Source of the DNA: Deltaproteobacteria bacterium
GTDB taxonomy: Bacteria; BMS3Abin14
Assembly (NCBI GenBank): GCA_013151915.1
Contig: JAADHJ010000011.1
Coordinates: 1-64,000, forward strand
Reading direction: 5' to 3'
DNA: 64,000 nt
Shown here: positions 53,418 to 63,536 of the stretch, in pieces
Layout of the letters: every line of letters starts with the position of its first letter
Position numbering within the stretch: position 1 is the stretch's first letter
Notes under the pieces: model-generated
Told to the model about the DNA's origin: nothing
The model's database searches: none
What the model saw: only the letters and a program-made list of their open reading frames with translations
Made by a program: the position numbers and the translations under genes

Positions 53418-54008
53418 ATGCCTCCTCGTTCCGAGCCTGTCAGGACATGTACCGGCTGTGGAAAAAGACATCCCAAGGGGGAGATGATACGCATTGTAGC
53501 GGACCCGGTCACCGGCAAGGTCCTGATCGACCTGAAGGGAAAGGTTCCCGCAAGGGGGGCTTACGTCTGCCCGGCCAGGGGGTGTGTTGAGGCTGCGTGC
53601 AAGGGACGGCTGGCAAGGGCGCTGAAAAGTGACCCGATTTCCGTTGGCGGCCCGGAGGAACTTTCCGGTTCCATCGCCTCGGTTTTGAAGGGAAGGATTC
53701 TGTTACTGCTGGGACTGGCGCAAAGGGGTGGAAGAGTTGTTTCAGGGACCAACCTCGTGGTCAGAGAAATCCGAAGAGGATGCAATACACGTTGGCTTGC
53801 CATCGTTGCCGAAGACGCCTCAGACGGTATTGCCGTGAAACTTGTGCGGCGTTTAATGGCCGGGGGAGTACCGGTCCATAAGGTCCTTGGCAGGGCTGAA
53901 TTGGGCGCTGCGGTTGGAAAGGGTCTCCGTAGTGTTCTGCTTGTCAGGGACGCCGGGCTGGCGGCATCTATTGAAGTGGCGATCATCCGCTATCTTGCGG
54001 TGAGGTAA
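53418..54008 (+). CDS. YlxR-L7Ae (YlxQ-like) fusion RNA-binding protein
   Basis: 196 aa. Residues 1 to about 75 are YlxR/DUF448: RTCTGCGKRHPKGEMIRI and the GRGAYVCP-like ARGAYVCPARGCVEAA. Residues about 90-190 resemble the L7Ae/L30e fold: LLLLGLAQRGGRVVSGTN, WLAIVAEDASDGIA and ELGAAVGKG. In Bacillus these are two genes, ylxR and ylxQ, between nusA and infB; here one gene encodes both. Probably RNA-binding; exact role unknown. Confidence 0.88.
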   Translation: MPPRSEPVRTCTGCGKRHPKGEMIRIVADPVTGKVLIDLKGKVPARGAYVCPARGCVEAACKGRLARALKSDPISVGGPEELSGSIASVLKGRILLLLGLAQRGGRVVSGTNLVVREIRRGCNTRWLAIVAEDASDGIAVKLVRRLMAGGVPVHKVLGRAELGAAVGKGLRSVLLVRDAGLAASIEVAIIRYLAVR

Positions 54009-54039
54009 TAGGTCAGGGTTGATAGGGAGGAAAAAAAGC

Positions 54040-56688
54040 ATGAGTATGGTTCGGGTTGAAGATCTTGCCACCGAACTGGGATTGGATCCGGAAGATCTGT
54101 TCTCGCAGCTGAAGGCCATGGGTTTTGACGTGGTAAACGTCACAAGCAATGTTGATCTGAGCCTCGTAGAAATGGTCAAAGACATGCTTGTCGGTAAGCC
54201 CGTGGAGAGGGACACCGGTACGCGCAGGATCGTTTCAGTGCGAAAGGGTGCGAAGGAAGCCGAGGTGGAAGTCCGTCTGGAGGAGGCCTCGGCAGGGGAG
54301 GAAGGCCCGGCAGAGGAGGAAGCTGTTTTGTCCGGGGATGTTCCGGACGAAAAAGGTTCCCAGGGCAAGGAGGAGGAAATGCCTCCGGCTGATGAGGCGG
54401 GTGGATTGGCCGATGGCGTTACGGAGGCTGGTGAGACTCCGGAGGTCGAAGCGCCGACGAAGGAAAGTGAACCCTCCAGGACAGGATCGAATTCCCTCCC
54501 CATTACCGCGCTTGAGATTGAAAAAAATCTCGGTTCTGTTGGCTCGGCTATTCCCACCGCCAAGGTCGTTACTCATGCGGCACCGGAAGTGGAATCCAAG
54601 GTTGACACTCCGAGCGAATCGAAGGGTGAAAGGGATGCCCCGGCTAAAAAAATCAAAGTTGAACCGGAGGCAAATGAAAGACCGGGCAAACGCCCCGTAG
54701 CCAAAAAAGGCAGGAAACCCTCCAGAAAAGAGCTGCTAAAAGAGGTGGATGAACTTGAAATGACCGGGGACCTTCCCCTTGAGGAGGCCGAACAGGAGCC
54801 GACACTGAAAGTGGTTGAGATCAAACAGGCCGCCGGGGCGGCCAGGCAGGGGAGGAGGCGTGAGCCGCCCAAGAGAAGGCTCAGGGGGGCTAAAAAGAAG
54901 AAAAAGGACGTCGAGGCCACGGTGGAGACGTCAAAGGCACCATCAAAAATCATCCGGATAACACCAGGGCTCACAGTGGGGGGCCTGGCCGGAATTACCG
55001 GGACGAAAGCGTCGGAGATTATCAAGATCCTTCTTCAGTTGGGCATCATGGCGACCATCAACCAGACGATAGAACCTGAAACCGCATCCCTGGTGGCCAG
55101 TGAACTGGGATTTGAGGTTGAGATGCGAGGTGATACCCTGGAGAGTCTTCTTAAGGGTGAACAGGTTGTTCCTGAAAACATGGTTCCCCGACCGCCGGTT
55201 GTAACCGTCATGGGGCATGTGGATCATGGTAAAACGTCGCTTCTCGACGTTCTCAGGGAGACTGACGTCGTCTCAGGGGAGGCGGGAGGGATAACTCAGC
55301 ATATCGGCGCCTACGTTGTCTCCCACACCAAGGGAAAGCTGGTTTTTCTGGACACTCCAGGGCATGAGGCCTTTACCGCAATGCGATCCAGGGGGGCACA
55401 GGTTACCGATCTGGTGGTGCTGGTGGTTGCGGCGGACGACGGTGTTAAACCACAGACTGTGGAGGCCATAAATCATGCCAAAGCAGCCGATGTCCCCATC
55501 GTAATTGCCATTAACAAGGTTGACAAACCTGATGCCGAGCCCGACCGGGTTCTGCGGGAGTTGTCCGAACATGGAGTCGTGGTCGAAGAGTGGGGTGGAG
55601 ATGTCCTCTATACAAAGGTTTCGGCCAAGAGGAAAACCGGCATAGAGGATCTGCTGGATATGATCCTTCTTCAGACGGAGATGCTTGAGCTAAGGGCCGA
55701 TCCGACCAGTGCGGCTCGCGGAACCGTTATCGAGTCAAGGCTGGATAAAGGGCGTGGTCCCATTGCCACGGTTCTGATCAAGACCGGTACCCTCAGGAGG
55801 GGGGATCTTGTTGTGGCCGGCCCTTATATCGGCCGCGTCCGTGTGTTGATGGATGATAAGGGGATGAAGGTTGAGGATGCCGGACCCGGGACTCCGGTGG
55901 AGGTTGTGGGACTTCCCAATGTTCCGCAGGCAGGGGAGGCGCTTATCGTTTTTGCCGACGAAATAAAGGCGAAGCGGGTAGCTCAGATGCGTCAGGATAC
56001 GATCCAGGCCAACCGCGGCCTGCACAAGAAGGTCTCCCTAGAGGATATCTTCAACCAGATCCAGAATGGCGAAGTACAGGAACTCAACATTGTTCTGAAA
56101 GCGGACGTTCAGGGGTCGGTAGAGGCCATCAGGGAGGCGCTGGAGAAACAGTCCACGGAGGCGGTCCGCGTGCATATTATCCACGAGGGGGCAGGAGGGA
56201 TCAACGAAGGTGACGTGGTGCTGGCCGCCGCTTCCAATGCCATTATTATCGGGTTCAACGTGCGGCCTGACAACAAGGCCCTGGATATTGCCCGCAAGGA
56301 AAATGTGGATGTCCGATTTTACCGGGTGATCTATGATGTGGTCAAGGAGATCAGGGATGCAATGAAGGGCCTGCTGGCACCTGTATATCGAGAGGATATA
56401 CTTGGCCGCGCCGAGGTTCGCCAGACCTTCGTTGTACCTAAGATTGGTACCATCGCCGGAAGCTATGTGACCGATGGGGTTATCAAGCGAAATGCACTGG
56501 TCCGTGTCATCCGGGACGGGATCGTGATTAAAGAGGAGGCGGTAGATTCGCTGAAGCGCTTTAAGGACGACGCCCGTGAGGTTGCCGCCGGATTCGAGTG
56601 TGGAATCGGCATCAGTAATTTTAACGATCTTAAACCGGGAGATATCCTCGAGAACTTCCAACTGGTGGAGGAAGAGGCGACACTCTGA
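54040..56688 (+). CDS. infB: Translation initiation factor IF-2
   Basis: 882 aa. A long, charged N-terminal region (about 60-330) precedes the IF2-N segment ([18 protein letters not shown]), the GTPase domain with G1 GHVDHGKT (392-399), G3 [10 protein letters not shown]4 NKVD, and the C-terminal fMet-tRNA-binding domain. ATG 54040 is nine bases after GGAGG. The N-terminal region is glutamate/lysine-rich and probably disordered. Confidence 0.97.
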   Translation: MSMVRVEDLATELGLDPEDLFSQLKAMGFDVVNVTSNVDLSLVEMVKDMLVGKPVERDTGTRRIVSVRKGAKEAEVEVRLEEASAGEEGPAEEEAVLSGDVPDEKGSQGKEEEMPPADEAGGLADGVTEAGETPEVEAPTKESEPSRTGSNSLPITALEIEKNLGSVGSAIPTAKVVTHAAPEVESKVDTPSESKGERDAPAKKIKVEPEANERPGKRPVAKKGRKPSRKELLKEVDELEMTGDLPLEEAEQEPTLKVVEIKQAAGAARQGRRREPPKRRLRGAKKKKKDVEATVETSKAPSKIIRITPGLTVGGLAGITGTKASEIIKILLQLGIMATINQTIEPETASLVASELGFEVEMRGDTLESLLKGEQVVPENMVPRPPVVTVMGHVDHGKTSLLDVLRETDVVSGEAGGITQHIGAYVVSHTKGKLVFLDTPGHEAFTAMRSRGAQVTDLVVLVVAADDGVKPQTVEAINHAKAADVPIVIAINKVDKPDAEPDRVLRELSEHGVVVEEWGGDVLYTKVSAKRKTGIEDLLDMILLQTEMLELRADPTSAARGTVIESRLDKGRGPIATVLIKTGTLRRGDLVVAGPYIGRVRVLMDDKGMKVEDAGPGTPVEVVGLPNVPQAGEALIVFADEIKAKRVAQMRQDTIQANRGLHKKVSLEDIFNQIQNGEVQELNIVLKADVQGSVEAIREALEKQSTEAVRVHIIHEGAGGINEGDVVLAAASNAIIIGFNVRPDNKALDIARKENVDVRFYRVIYDVVKEIRDAMKGLLAPVYREDILGRAEVRQTFVVPKIGTIAGSYVTDGVIKRNALVRVIRDGIVIKEEAVDSLKRFKDDAREVAAGFECGIGISNFNDLKPGDILENFQLVEEEATL

Positions 56689-56720
56689 CGGCCTGGGCGG
56701 TCCAGGATGGAAGGCATCGG

Positions 56721-57002
56721 GTGGCTGTCGGTATTCTGAGATTAACCCTGTACCTGCCGGAGAGCAGATCCCTTAAGGATAAGCGTCGTGTGCTGCGCAG
56801 CGTCAAGGACCGTCTGAGGGGGCAGTTTAATGTCTCCGTCGCTGAGGTTGATCACCTTGATCTCTGGCAGAAGGCCACCGTTGCGGTGGCGCTGGTTTCG
56901 AAAGATGCCCGACACGCCGACAGGTTGCTTCAGAAAGTTCTCGACCGTGTGGAATCGTACAGGCTTGCGGATATCATCGATGTGAAAACGGAAATCCTGT
57001 GA
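56721..57002 (+). CDS. DUF503/YlxP-like protein
   Basis: 93 aa. VGILRLTLYLPESRSLKDKR is the family opening (core LYLPESRSLKDKRRVL), with FNVSVAEVDHLDLWQKA in the middle. YlxP sits in the rimP-rbfA cluster of many bacteria and is thought to aid ribosome assembly; mechanism unproven. GTG 56721 follows GGAAGG. It lies between infB and rbfA as in Bacillus. Confidence 0.9.
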   Translation: MAVGILRLTLYLPESRSLKDKRRVLRSVKDRLRGQFNVSVAEVDHLDLWQKATVAVALVSKDARHADRLLQKVLDRVESYRLADIIDVKTEIL

Positions 57003-57038
57003 CTGCCGTTTTCCCTGTTGTTCCGGACCTTATTTTTG

Positions 57039-57060
57039 GGTTCATCCGGCTAATGCGTAC
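57039..57060 (+). repeat. R4 fragment before rbfA
   Basis: GGTTCATCCGGCTAATGCG followed by TAC, as in copies at 7762 and 26490, then straight into the rbfA start region, which lacks a visible ribosome-binding site. Confidence 0.7.
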
Positions 57061-57069
57061 ATCGATATC

Positions 57070-57432
57070 ATGAGACGTTCCCAGAATTATAAAAGAGCAG
57101 ACCGCGTAGGTGAATTGATCCGGCACGAGGTGGCGGACATCCTCCTTAAGGAGATCAAGGACCCCAGGATCGGGTCCGTCACCCTCACCAGAGTCAAGAT
57201 TACGGATGATCTGCGGTCTGCACGGGTCTATTTTGGAGTCCTGGACAGGACCACTCATGTTGAGGAAATAGAAAAGGGGCTGGAGGCGGCCGGCAGCTAC
57301 GTCCACCGTCTCCTGGTAAAGAGGCTTAGGCTCAAGACGGTGCCGCGCCTTAGCTTCCACTTTGATCGAAACCTGGATTACAGTTTCTATATCTCCGGAA
57401 TCCTGAAGAATCTTGATGAGGGGGGCGACTAG
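57070..57432 (+). CDS. rbfA: Ribosome-binding factor A
   Basis: 120-aa KH-fold factor for 16S rRNA 5' end maturation and cold adaptation. RADRVGELIRHEVADILLKE opens the family (core LIRHEVADIL); VTLTRVKITDDLRSARVYF and LSFHFDRNLDYS are typical. ATG 57070 follows an R4 repeat fragment and no Shine-Dalgarno is seen. truB follows directly; the DHH phosphoesterase (nrnA) often found between them in related bacteria is not there. Confidence 0.93.
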   Translation: MRRSQNYKRADRVGELIRHEVADILLKEIKDPRIGSVTLTRVKITDDLRSARVYFGVLDRTTHVEEIEKGLEAAGSYVHRLLVKRLRLKTVPRLSFHFDRNLDYSFYISGILKNLDEGGD

Positions 57433-57461
57433 CTGAAGCCTTTTTTAAAGGAAGGAGGACC

Positions 57462-58385
57462 ATGAGAAACAGCCGCAGGGGTCCCCAGGGGATCCTGGTG
57501 GTGGACAAGGAAGTCGGTATTACATCGCATGACGTTGTCCAGCGGGTCCGAAGAATTTTCAGGATGCGCCAGGTCGGTCATTCCGGGACCCTTGATCCCA
57601 TCGCTTCAGGTGTACTTGTGGTGCTTGTGGGGTCCGCGACACGTGTTGCCCAGTACCTCCAGGAGAATGACAAGGAGTACCATCTTACCCTTCTCCTGGG
57701 TATTGAGACCGACACCCAGGATGTCACGGGCCGGACCGTGTCCAGGATAGATCCTTCCCATGTAACGAGGGAGGCCCTGGAGGCCGCCGTAAACAGATAC
57801 AGGGGGGGGTTTCTCCAGACGCCTCCCTCTTATTCGGCCATAAAGCACAATGGCCAGCCTCTCTACAAACTCGCCAGGAGAGGGGTTGCGGTCACGGTTG
57901 ATCCAAGAAAGGTGACGGTATATCAGGTCAAAATCAGCGGATGGGAGCCGCCAAGAGCTTCTCTTGAAGTTGTATGCTCCAAGGGCACCTACATGAGAAC
58001 CCTGTGCCACGATATCGGTAAAGACCTTGGTGTAGGGGGATGTATGGAGTCACTCGTACGGGTGCGGAGCGGGAATTTTACCCTTGAGGATGCCGTTAAA
58101 CTGGATTCACTTCCCGGGGATGCCGCCGCACTCCGGCCACTTCTCCAGAGCCCCGCGTCAGGACTTCCCTTCGCACGCTACGAGCTGGAGGATGATATGC
58201 TCGCGCAGATTCTGATGGGAAGGACCGTCCTTTGGCCGGGCAGGGAAAAGGACGGCATGATATCGGTGGTTTCCGGCCGCCGTTTGGTGGCCCTGGGTGA
58301 GATCACCAGAAAAAACGAAAAAACGGTGTTAATACCGAAGCGGATTTTAGAACCCATCGAAAAAACTTCCCAAATAAAAAGATAA
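57462..58385 (+). CDS. truB: tRNA pseudouridine-55 synthase TruB
   Basis: 307 aa. Catalytic Asp45 lies in GHSGTLDPIASGVL; ILVVDKEVGITSHDVV, YSAIKHNGQPLYKLARRG and CSKGTYMRTLCHDIG are conserved. The C-terminal PUA domain is present (about 250-300). ATG 57462 has GGAAGGAGG. rpsO follows after 53 bases. Confidence 0.96.
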   Translation: MRNSRRGPQGILVVDKEVGITSHDVVQRVRRIFRMRQVGHSGTLDPIASGVLVVLVGSATRVAQYLQENDKEYHLTLLLGIETDTQDVTGRTVSRIDPSHVTREALEAAVNRYRGGFLQTPPSYSAIKHNGQPLYKLARRGVAVTVDPRKVTVYQVKISGWEPPRASLEVVCSKGTYMRTLCHDIGKDLGVGGCMESLVRVRSGNFTLEDAVKLDSLPGDAAALRPLLQSPASGLPFARYELEDDMLAQILMGRTVLWPGREKDGMISVVSGRRLVALGEITRKNEKTVLIPKRILEPIEKTSQIKR

Positions 58386-58438
58386 ATGATACCTTTAAAA
58401 GTTGAAAATAAGAGGTCTAGGAAGGAGGAACAATCGTC

Positions 58439-58708
58439 ATGCCGCTCAACAATGAAGTAAAGCGGGAAATCATTGAACTAAACAGGATGCACGGCAGCGA
58501 CACCGGTTCATCGGAGGTGCAGATCGCCCTTCTTACCAAGAGAATCGAGGAGCTTACCGAGCATTTCAAAACCCACAAGAAGGACCACCATTCGCGGGTG
58601 GGTCTGCTCAAGCTTGTCGGTCAGCGTCGCCGGTTGCTTGACTACCTTAAAGCCAAGGACCTGGAGAGATACCAGGGTATCCTCAAGAAGCTGGGGCTCC
58701 GCAGATAA
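58439..58708 (+). CDS. rpsO: 30S ribosomal protein S15
   Basis: 89 aa, the standard length. [19 protein letters not shown] and [20 protein letters not shown] (signature) are intact; it binds 16S rRNA early in 30S assembly. ATG 58439 follows AGGAAGGAGG. pnp is 39 bases downstream, as in most proteobacteria. Confidence 0.98.
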   Translation: MPLNNEVKREIIELNRMHGSDTGSSEVQIALLTKRIEELTEHFKTHKKDHHSRVGLLKLVGQRRRLLDYLKAKDLERYQGILKKLGLRR

Positions 58709-58747
58709 TCACAGCCTGCTACATAAATCCTCACCGGGAGTAAATCA

Positions 58748-60868
58748 ATGAAGCATCAGACTCAACTTGAGTGGGGCGGCAGGGCTCTGGTCCTTGAGAC
58801 CGGCGCTGTTGCGCGTCAGGCCAGCGGGGCCGTGCTCGCTCGTTATGCCGATACCGTGGTTCTTGCGACGGCGGTGTCCATGCCCGAGCCCAGGGAAGGG
58901 GTAGACTTTCTCCCCCTGACCGTAAACTACCAGGAGAAGACCTCCGCGGCCGGCAAGATTCCAGGCGGTTTTTTCAAGAGGGAAGGACGGCCGACCGAGA
59001 AGGATGTCCTTACCAGCCGCATTATCGACCGTTCCGTAAGGCCCCTTTTCCCAAAGGGGTTCGCCCACGAAACCCAGATTATAATCACCATCCTTTCGGC
59101 GGACCGCGAGAATGATCCGGATGTTGTTTCCCTCATCGCCTCTTCGGCCGCATTGGCCGTTTCCGACATCCCCTTTAACGTTTTCGTCGGTGCTGTCAGG
59201 GTGGGGCTGATTGAAGGGCGGTATGTTCTCAACCCCACATTCGCCCAACTGGAAACAAGTAGAATGGACCTTTTTGTGGCGGGTACACGGGATGCCGTCA
59301 CGATGGTGGAAGGGGAGGCGAAAGAGGTATCCGAGGAGGAGATGATCGAGGCGCTGGACTTCGCCCGCGGGGAAATCGACAAGGTCATTCAGATACAGGA
59401 GAAACTTGCTTCCATCGCGGGGAAGGAGAAATGGGATTATCGGCCGCCTCCTCGAAATGAGGAACTCGCCGCCACTATCAGGGAGTTCTGCGGCGTTGAG
59501 ATGGCCGAGGCCCTTCGGATCTCCGACAAGAAGGAGAGGAAAGAGCGCTTCAAGGAGATACGCGAACAGGCGGTTGCGGAATACGGCGAAGGACCAGGCG
59601 GGGAATCCTGGGCCGGGGAGGTTGAGGGTCTTTTGCGGGAGATGGAAAAGGATCTCATGCGTGCCAGGGTGTTGGAGGATGATGTCCGCATCGATGGCCG
59701 GAATCACAGGGAGATCCGTCCCATTTCCTGTGAGGTTGGAATCCTTCCACGGACCCATGGATCGGCGCTTTTTACCCGGGGAGAAACCCAGGCCCTGGTG
59801 ATGACCACACTTGGCACCCATGACGATGAGCAGATCGTTGATGCCCTGGAGGCGGATTACCGGCGCAGGTTCATGCTGCACTACAATTTTCCTCCTTTCA
59901 GCACGGGCGAGGCCCGTTTTCTGAGAGGGCCTGCCAGGAGGGAAATCGGCCATGGAAACCTGGCTGCCAGGAGTCTGAAGGGGGTCATTCCGGCAAAGGA
60001 TGATTTCCCCTACACGATCCGTGTGGTGAGCGAGATTCTGGAGTCCAATGGTTCCTCCTCCATGGCCACCGTCTGCGGAGGGAGCCTGTCCCTGATGGAC
60101 GCGGGTGTTCCCATTCGCAAGCAGGTTGCCGGGATCGCCATGGGCCTCATATACACCCCTGAAAAGGCGGTTGTCCTTTCGGACATTCTGGGCGCCGAGG
60201 ATCATCTTGGGGACATGGATTTCAAAGTCACCGGTACCAGCGACGGGATAACAGCATTCCAGATGGATCTTAAAATTTCCGGGGTCAGCCGCGAACTGAT
60301 GGGCCGCGCACTCAAACAGGCCGCGGAAGGCAGACTGTTTATCCTCGGTGAAATGAACAAGGTTCTTTCAGCCCCGCGGTCAGAGCTCTCCCCGCACGCC
60401 CCAAGACTTATCACCATCAGGATCAATCCCGACAAGATCAGGGATGTCATTGGCCCGGGCGGCAAGATCATTCGTGGCATTACCGAGGAGACGGGGGTCA
60501 AGATGGAGGTGTCGGACGACGGTACCATTGTTATCGCCTCTGTGGACGAGGATGCCGCCAATCGGGCCCGTGAGATAATCGAGGGTATCGTTGAAGAGGC
60601 CCAGATCGGGAAAATCTACCGTGGTACCGTCAAAAAGATCATGGATTTCGGGGCCTTCGTCGAGATAATCCCGGGAACCGACGGCCTGGTCCACATCTCG
60701 CAGCTTGCCGATCGGCGGGTCAACAAGGTCGAGGATGTGGTACACGTGGGGGACGTCATCAAGGTGAAGGTCCTTGATGTAGACAGGGAAGGCAAAATCC
60801 GTCTCAGCCTGAAGGAGGCAGAGAAGGAACTGGGGCAAAAGAACCCGGACGATACGTCTCGTTCCTGA
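58748..60868 (+). CDS. pnp: Polyribonucleotide nucleotidyltransferase (PNPase)
   Basis: 706-aa trimeric 3'-5' phosphorolytic exoribonuclease. Two RNase PH domains (KTSAAGKIPGGFFKREGRP in the first, RTHGSALFTRGETQALV-type in the second), then KH (NPDKIRDVIGPGGKIIRGIT) and S1 (GTVKKIMDFGAFVEIIPG) domains. ATG 58748 follows GGGAGTAAATC. In many bacteria pnp mRNA is autoregulated; nothing specific is seen here. Confidence 0.97.
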   Translation: MKHQTQLEWGGRALVLETGAVARQASGAVLARYADTVVLATAVSMPEPREGVDFLPLTVNYQEKTSAAGKIPGGFFKREGRPTEKDVLTSRIIDRSVRPLFPKGFAHETQIIITILSADRENDPDVVSLIASSAALAVSDIPFNVFVGAVRVGLIEGRYVLNPTFAQLETSRMDLFVAGTRDAVTMVEGEAKEVSEEEMIEALDFARGEIDKVIQIQEKLASIAGKEKWDYRPPPRNEELAATIREFCGVEMAEALRISDKKERKERFKEIREQAVAEYGEGPGGESWAGEVEGLLREMEKDLMRARVLEDDVRIDGRNHREIRPISCEVGILPRTHGSALFTRGETQALVMTTLGTHDDEQIVDALEADYRRRFMLHYNFPPFSTGEARFLRGPARREIGHGNLAARSLKGVIPAKDDFPYTIRVVSEILESNGSSSMATVCGGSLSLMDAGVPIRKQVAGIAMGLIYTPEKAVVLSDILGAEDHLGDMDFKVTGTSDGITAFQMDLKISGVSRELMGRALKQAAEGRLFILGEMNKVLSAPRSELSPHAPRLITIRINPDKIRDVIGPGGKIIRGITEETGVKMEVSDDGTIVIASVDEDAANRAREIIEGIVEEAQIGKIYRGTVKKIMDFGAFVEIIPGTDGLVHISQLADRRVNKVEDVVHVGDVIKVKVLDVDREGKIRLSLKEAEKELGQKNPDDTSRS

Positions 60869-60878
60869 TCCTTTCTCC

Positions 60879-62147
60879 ATGACCGCGCTGCCATCCGGCG
60901 TCATCACAGAGGTATTACCCAGCGGGATAAAGGTTCTCTTCGAGCCTCTGCGGGATTTTTCGTCGGTAAGCGTCGGGATCTGGGTCCTGACGGGTTCCCG
61001 TGATGAGCATCCGGCGAAGGCGGGAATCAGTCATTTTATCGAACATCTTGTCTTCAAAGGAACCCCATTGAGGACCGCAAAGGAAATCGCTCTTGGTATT
61101 GATTCCCTTGGCGGTTCCATCAACGCCTTTACCAGCAAGGAATATACATCCTTTTTCGCCCGGATCCTGGGTGAATCCCTCGGTGAGGCCATGGACATTC
61201 TGGGCGATATCACCCTCAACCCGCTGTTTCAGGAGATCGATCTGGAAAGGGAGAGGGATGTTATTATCCAGGAGATCTCCATGGTGGAGGACACCCCCGA
61301 TGATTTTGTACACGATCTTCATGTCCAGGAGTTCTGGGGAGGGCATGAACTGGGCCGCCCGATCCTTGGAACCCGTCAGTCCCTCGAGAATATGGAAAGG
61401 GAGGATATTCAGGCTTTCCACCATGAGCGGTACCGCGCAGGGTCGATAATTCTTACTGCCGCCGGGGCGGTGGATCCCCATACCATGATGGAAGAAGCGA
61501 ACCGGGTTTTCGGCAATATTTCATCGGGTAACTACCCCCTTCGCCGCTCGGCTCCGGTGCCGACGCCGCACCTTCGCGTCTGGAACCGTGACTCCGAACA
61601 GGTGCACTTCTGTGTCGGATTGGAGGGGATACCTGTGGACGATGAAAGACGATATTCCCTTTTTCTCCTGAACACCATCCTCGGCGGCGGGATGAGTTCA
61701 CGTCTTTTCCAGAAAATCCGGGAGGAACGCGGGCTTGCCTACTCGGTCTACAGTTATCATTCCGCTTTTCAGGACACGGGGATGCTTTCCGTCTACTGTG
61801 GAACTTCAGCCCAAAACTTCATCACCGCGCTGGACCTGATCCGCGAGGAGATCCTTACCCTCGCGGAAAACCACGTTCCCAAGAGAGAGCTGGCCATTGC
61901 CAAAAGACAGGTTACGGGGAATATGCTCCTTGGCCTCGAGAGTACCGGGAACAGGATGACCCAGCTTGCCCGTAATGAGATCTACTTTCAAAGGCAGGTC
62001 ACCCCGGCGGAGATTGAGGAAAGGATCCAATCGGTATCGCCCTCGGAGATCCTGGAGGTGGCCGAGTCCCTTCTAAAACCCGGGTGCAGGGCCCTGACGG
62101 TCATAGGCCCCGTCAGGGAGGAAACCCTTGAAGGTCACTGGGACTGA
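60879..62147 (+). CDS. M16-family zinc peptidase (processing-peptidase-like)
   Basis: 422 aa. The inverted zinc motif HFIEH is at 52-56, with the downstream glutamate region [28 protein letters not shown] and [13 protein letters not shown] (substrate-binding half) are typical of bacterial PqqL/MPP-beta-like proteins commonly found after pnp. Substrate unknown. ATG 60879 is ten bases after the pnp stop. Confidence 0.92.
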   Translation: MTALPSGVITEVLPSGIKVLFEPLRDFSSVSVGIWVLTGSRDEHPAKAGISHFIEHLVFKGTPLRTAKEIALGIDSLGGSINAFTSKEYTSFFARILGESLGEAMDILGDITLNPLFQEIDLERERDVIIQEISMVEDTPDDFVHDLHVQEFWGGHELGRPILGTRQSLENMEREDIQAFHHERYRAGSIILTAAGAVDPHTMMEEANRVFGNISSGNYPLRRSAPVPTPHLRVWNRDSEQVHFCVGLEGIPVDDERRYSLFLLNTILGGGMSSRLFQKIREERGLAYSVYSYHSAFQDTGMLSVYCGTSAQNFITALDLIREEILTLAENHVPKRELAIAKRQVTGNMLLGLESTGNRMTQLARNEIYFQRQVTPAEIEERIQSVSPSEILEVAESLLKPGCRALTVIGPVREETLEGHWD

Positions 62148-62598
62148 AATGGGGAAGCTTGATGTGATGTTCACCTTTCTTCCGCATGGGGAGGGATTGT
62201 CGGCGCCGTCCTATGCAACGGCGCTTTCCGCCGGTCTGGACCTCGTTGCGGCGATAACAGGGGAAACGGTTATCCAACCTGGCGGCCGGTGCCTGATTCC
62301 CACCGGGATCAGGTTGGCGATCCCCGAGGGCTACGAGGCCCAGGTCAGGCCGCGAAGCGGTTTGGCCCTGAAAAACGGTATTCTCCTTGCCAACTCTCCC
62401 GGGACCATAGATGCCGACTACAGGGGCGAGGTAAAGGTTATCCTTCTTAATCTGGGTGAGGAGCCGTTTGCGGTGACAAGGGGTATGAGGATTGCCCAGA
62501 TGATTGTCGCCCCCGTTGCAAGGGTGAGTCTCGTCCCTGCCGGGGAACTTCCCGAAACCGGGCGCGGCAGCGGCGGCTTCGGCCATACGGGGAATTAA
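62128..62598 (+). CDS. dut: Deoxyuridine 5'-triphosphate nucleotidohydrolase (dUTPase)
   Basis: 156-aa trimeric dUTPase keeping uracil out of DNA. Motifs: SAGLDLVA (1), PRSGLALK (2), [17 protein letters not shown] (3), [10 protein letters not shown] (4) and [11 protein letters not shown] (5), all intact. TTG 62128 has GGAGG at 62117-62121 but overlaps the peptidase gene by 20 bases; ATG 62149 (149 aa) is the alternative, with a poor ribosome-binding site. I favour TTG slightly. Confidence 0.94.
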   Translation: MKVTGTEMGKLDVMFTFLPHGEGLSAPSYATALSAGLDLVAAITGETVIQPGGRCLIPTGIRLAIPEGYEAQVRPRSGLALKNGILLANSPGTIDADYRGEVKVILLNLGEEPFAVTRGMRIAQMIVAPVARVSLVPAGELPETGRGSGGFGHTGN

Positions 62599-63371
62599 TG
62601 GTCCGTATCGGGATCAGTGTCCTGGCCAGCGGCAGCAGGGGGAATTCCATCTATATGGAGGGGCCCGAAGGCGGGATCATAGTGGACGCGGGCCTCAGCG
62701 CCAGGGAAACCTTGAAGAGATTGGAGACGGTGGGAGCCGGGCCGGCGGGGATCAGGGCTATTCTCCTGACCCACGAGCACTCGGACCATGTCGGGGGGCT
62801 CAGACCCCTTGCAAGAAAGCTGAAAGTTCCAGTCTGCGCTACCCGCGACACCCTTGAGGCGGCCGGCCTTCCGAAAGACGTGGCTGTCGAGGAACTCTGT
62901 GCCGGAGTGAAATTCCAAAGGGCCGGTTTTGAGATTCTTCCCTTTTCCATACCCCACGATGCTATTGATCCGGTGGGATTTATTGTGGGTTTTGGTGGGT
63001 TGAAGATCGGTATAGCGACCGATCTGGGCTACGGCACCGCCCTGGTTAAGGAGCGCCTGAAATCGTGCGCCGCCGTGGTTCTCGAATCCAATCACGATGA
63101 ACAGATGCTCATGGAGGGGCCCTATCCGTGGTATCTCAAACAGCGTGTGAGGGGACGCCAGGGCCACCTGTCCAACGACTCGTCTGCCGGAATGATCGCC
63201 GGCCTTGCCCATTCCGATCTGCAGTTGGTTGTTCTCGCTCACCTTTCCGAGATCAACAATGCGCCCGATCTTGCGTTTGGAACGGCCAGTGAAGCTATGA
63301 TAGGATACGGTGCGGACCTTGAGGTCGCTTCAGCCCACGTTCCCACGAGGATGATATATCTGGATGAGTAG
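62598..63371 (+). CDS. Metallo-beta-lactamase-fold hydrolase (YycJ/WalJ-like)
   Basis: 257 aa. The zinc-binding motif THEHSDHVGG (His59, His61, Asp63, His64) and the later IATDLGYG are typical. The opening SVLASGSRGNSIYME and VVLESNHDEQML match the YycJ/WalJ family of putative single- or double-strand exonucleases linked to DNA repair and cell-wall control. Starts one base into the dut stop. Specific activity is inferred only. Confidence 0.88.
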   Translation: MVRIGISVLASGSRGNSIYMEGPEGGIIVDAGLSARETLKRLETVGAGPAGIRAILLTHEHSDHVGGLRPLARKLKVPVCATRDTLEAAGLPKDVAVEELCAGVKFQRAGFEILPFSIPHDAIDPVGFIVGFGGLKIGIATDLGYGTALVKERLKSCAAVVLESNHDEQMLMEGPYPWYLKQRVRGRQGHLSNDSSAGMIAGLAHSDLQLVVLAHLSEINNAPDLAFGTASEAMIGYGADLEVASAHVPTRMIYLDE

Positions 63372-63384
63372 CTGCCCTGGAACG

Positions 63385-63520
63385 TTGAATCTGTTCCAGG
63401 GTTCAACGTTCAATGGGATAAAAAAGGTTTAACGTTCAACGTGGAAAAGTAGACACAAGACCCAAGACACCATATTCTGGATTTTGAACCTTGAACGTGG
63501 AACTTTGAACCATTTTAAAC
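63385..63520. repeat. GTTCAACGTTCAA-type short repeats before purB
   Basis: GGGTTCAACGTTCAATGG, GGTTTAACGTTCAACGTGG and GAACCTTGAACGTGGAAC lie close together, resembling the CAACGTTCAATGTTCAAC part of R4. No gene is seen. Confidence 0.6.
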
Positions 63521-63536
63521 CGCCGGGAGGGGAACG

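Noticed and set aside
57003-57069. Missing DHH phosphoesterase (nrnA) gene between rbfA and truB
   Set aside because: The spacing rbfA-truB is only 29 bases and nothing is broken; the gene may lie elsewhere, so this is not reported as a loss.
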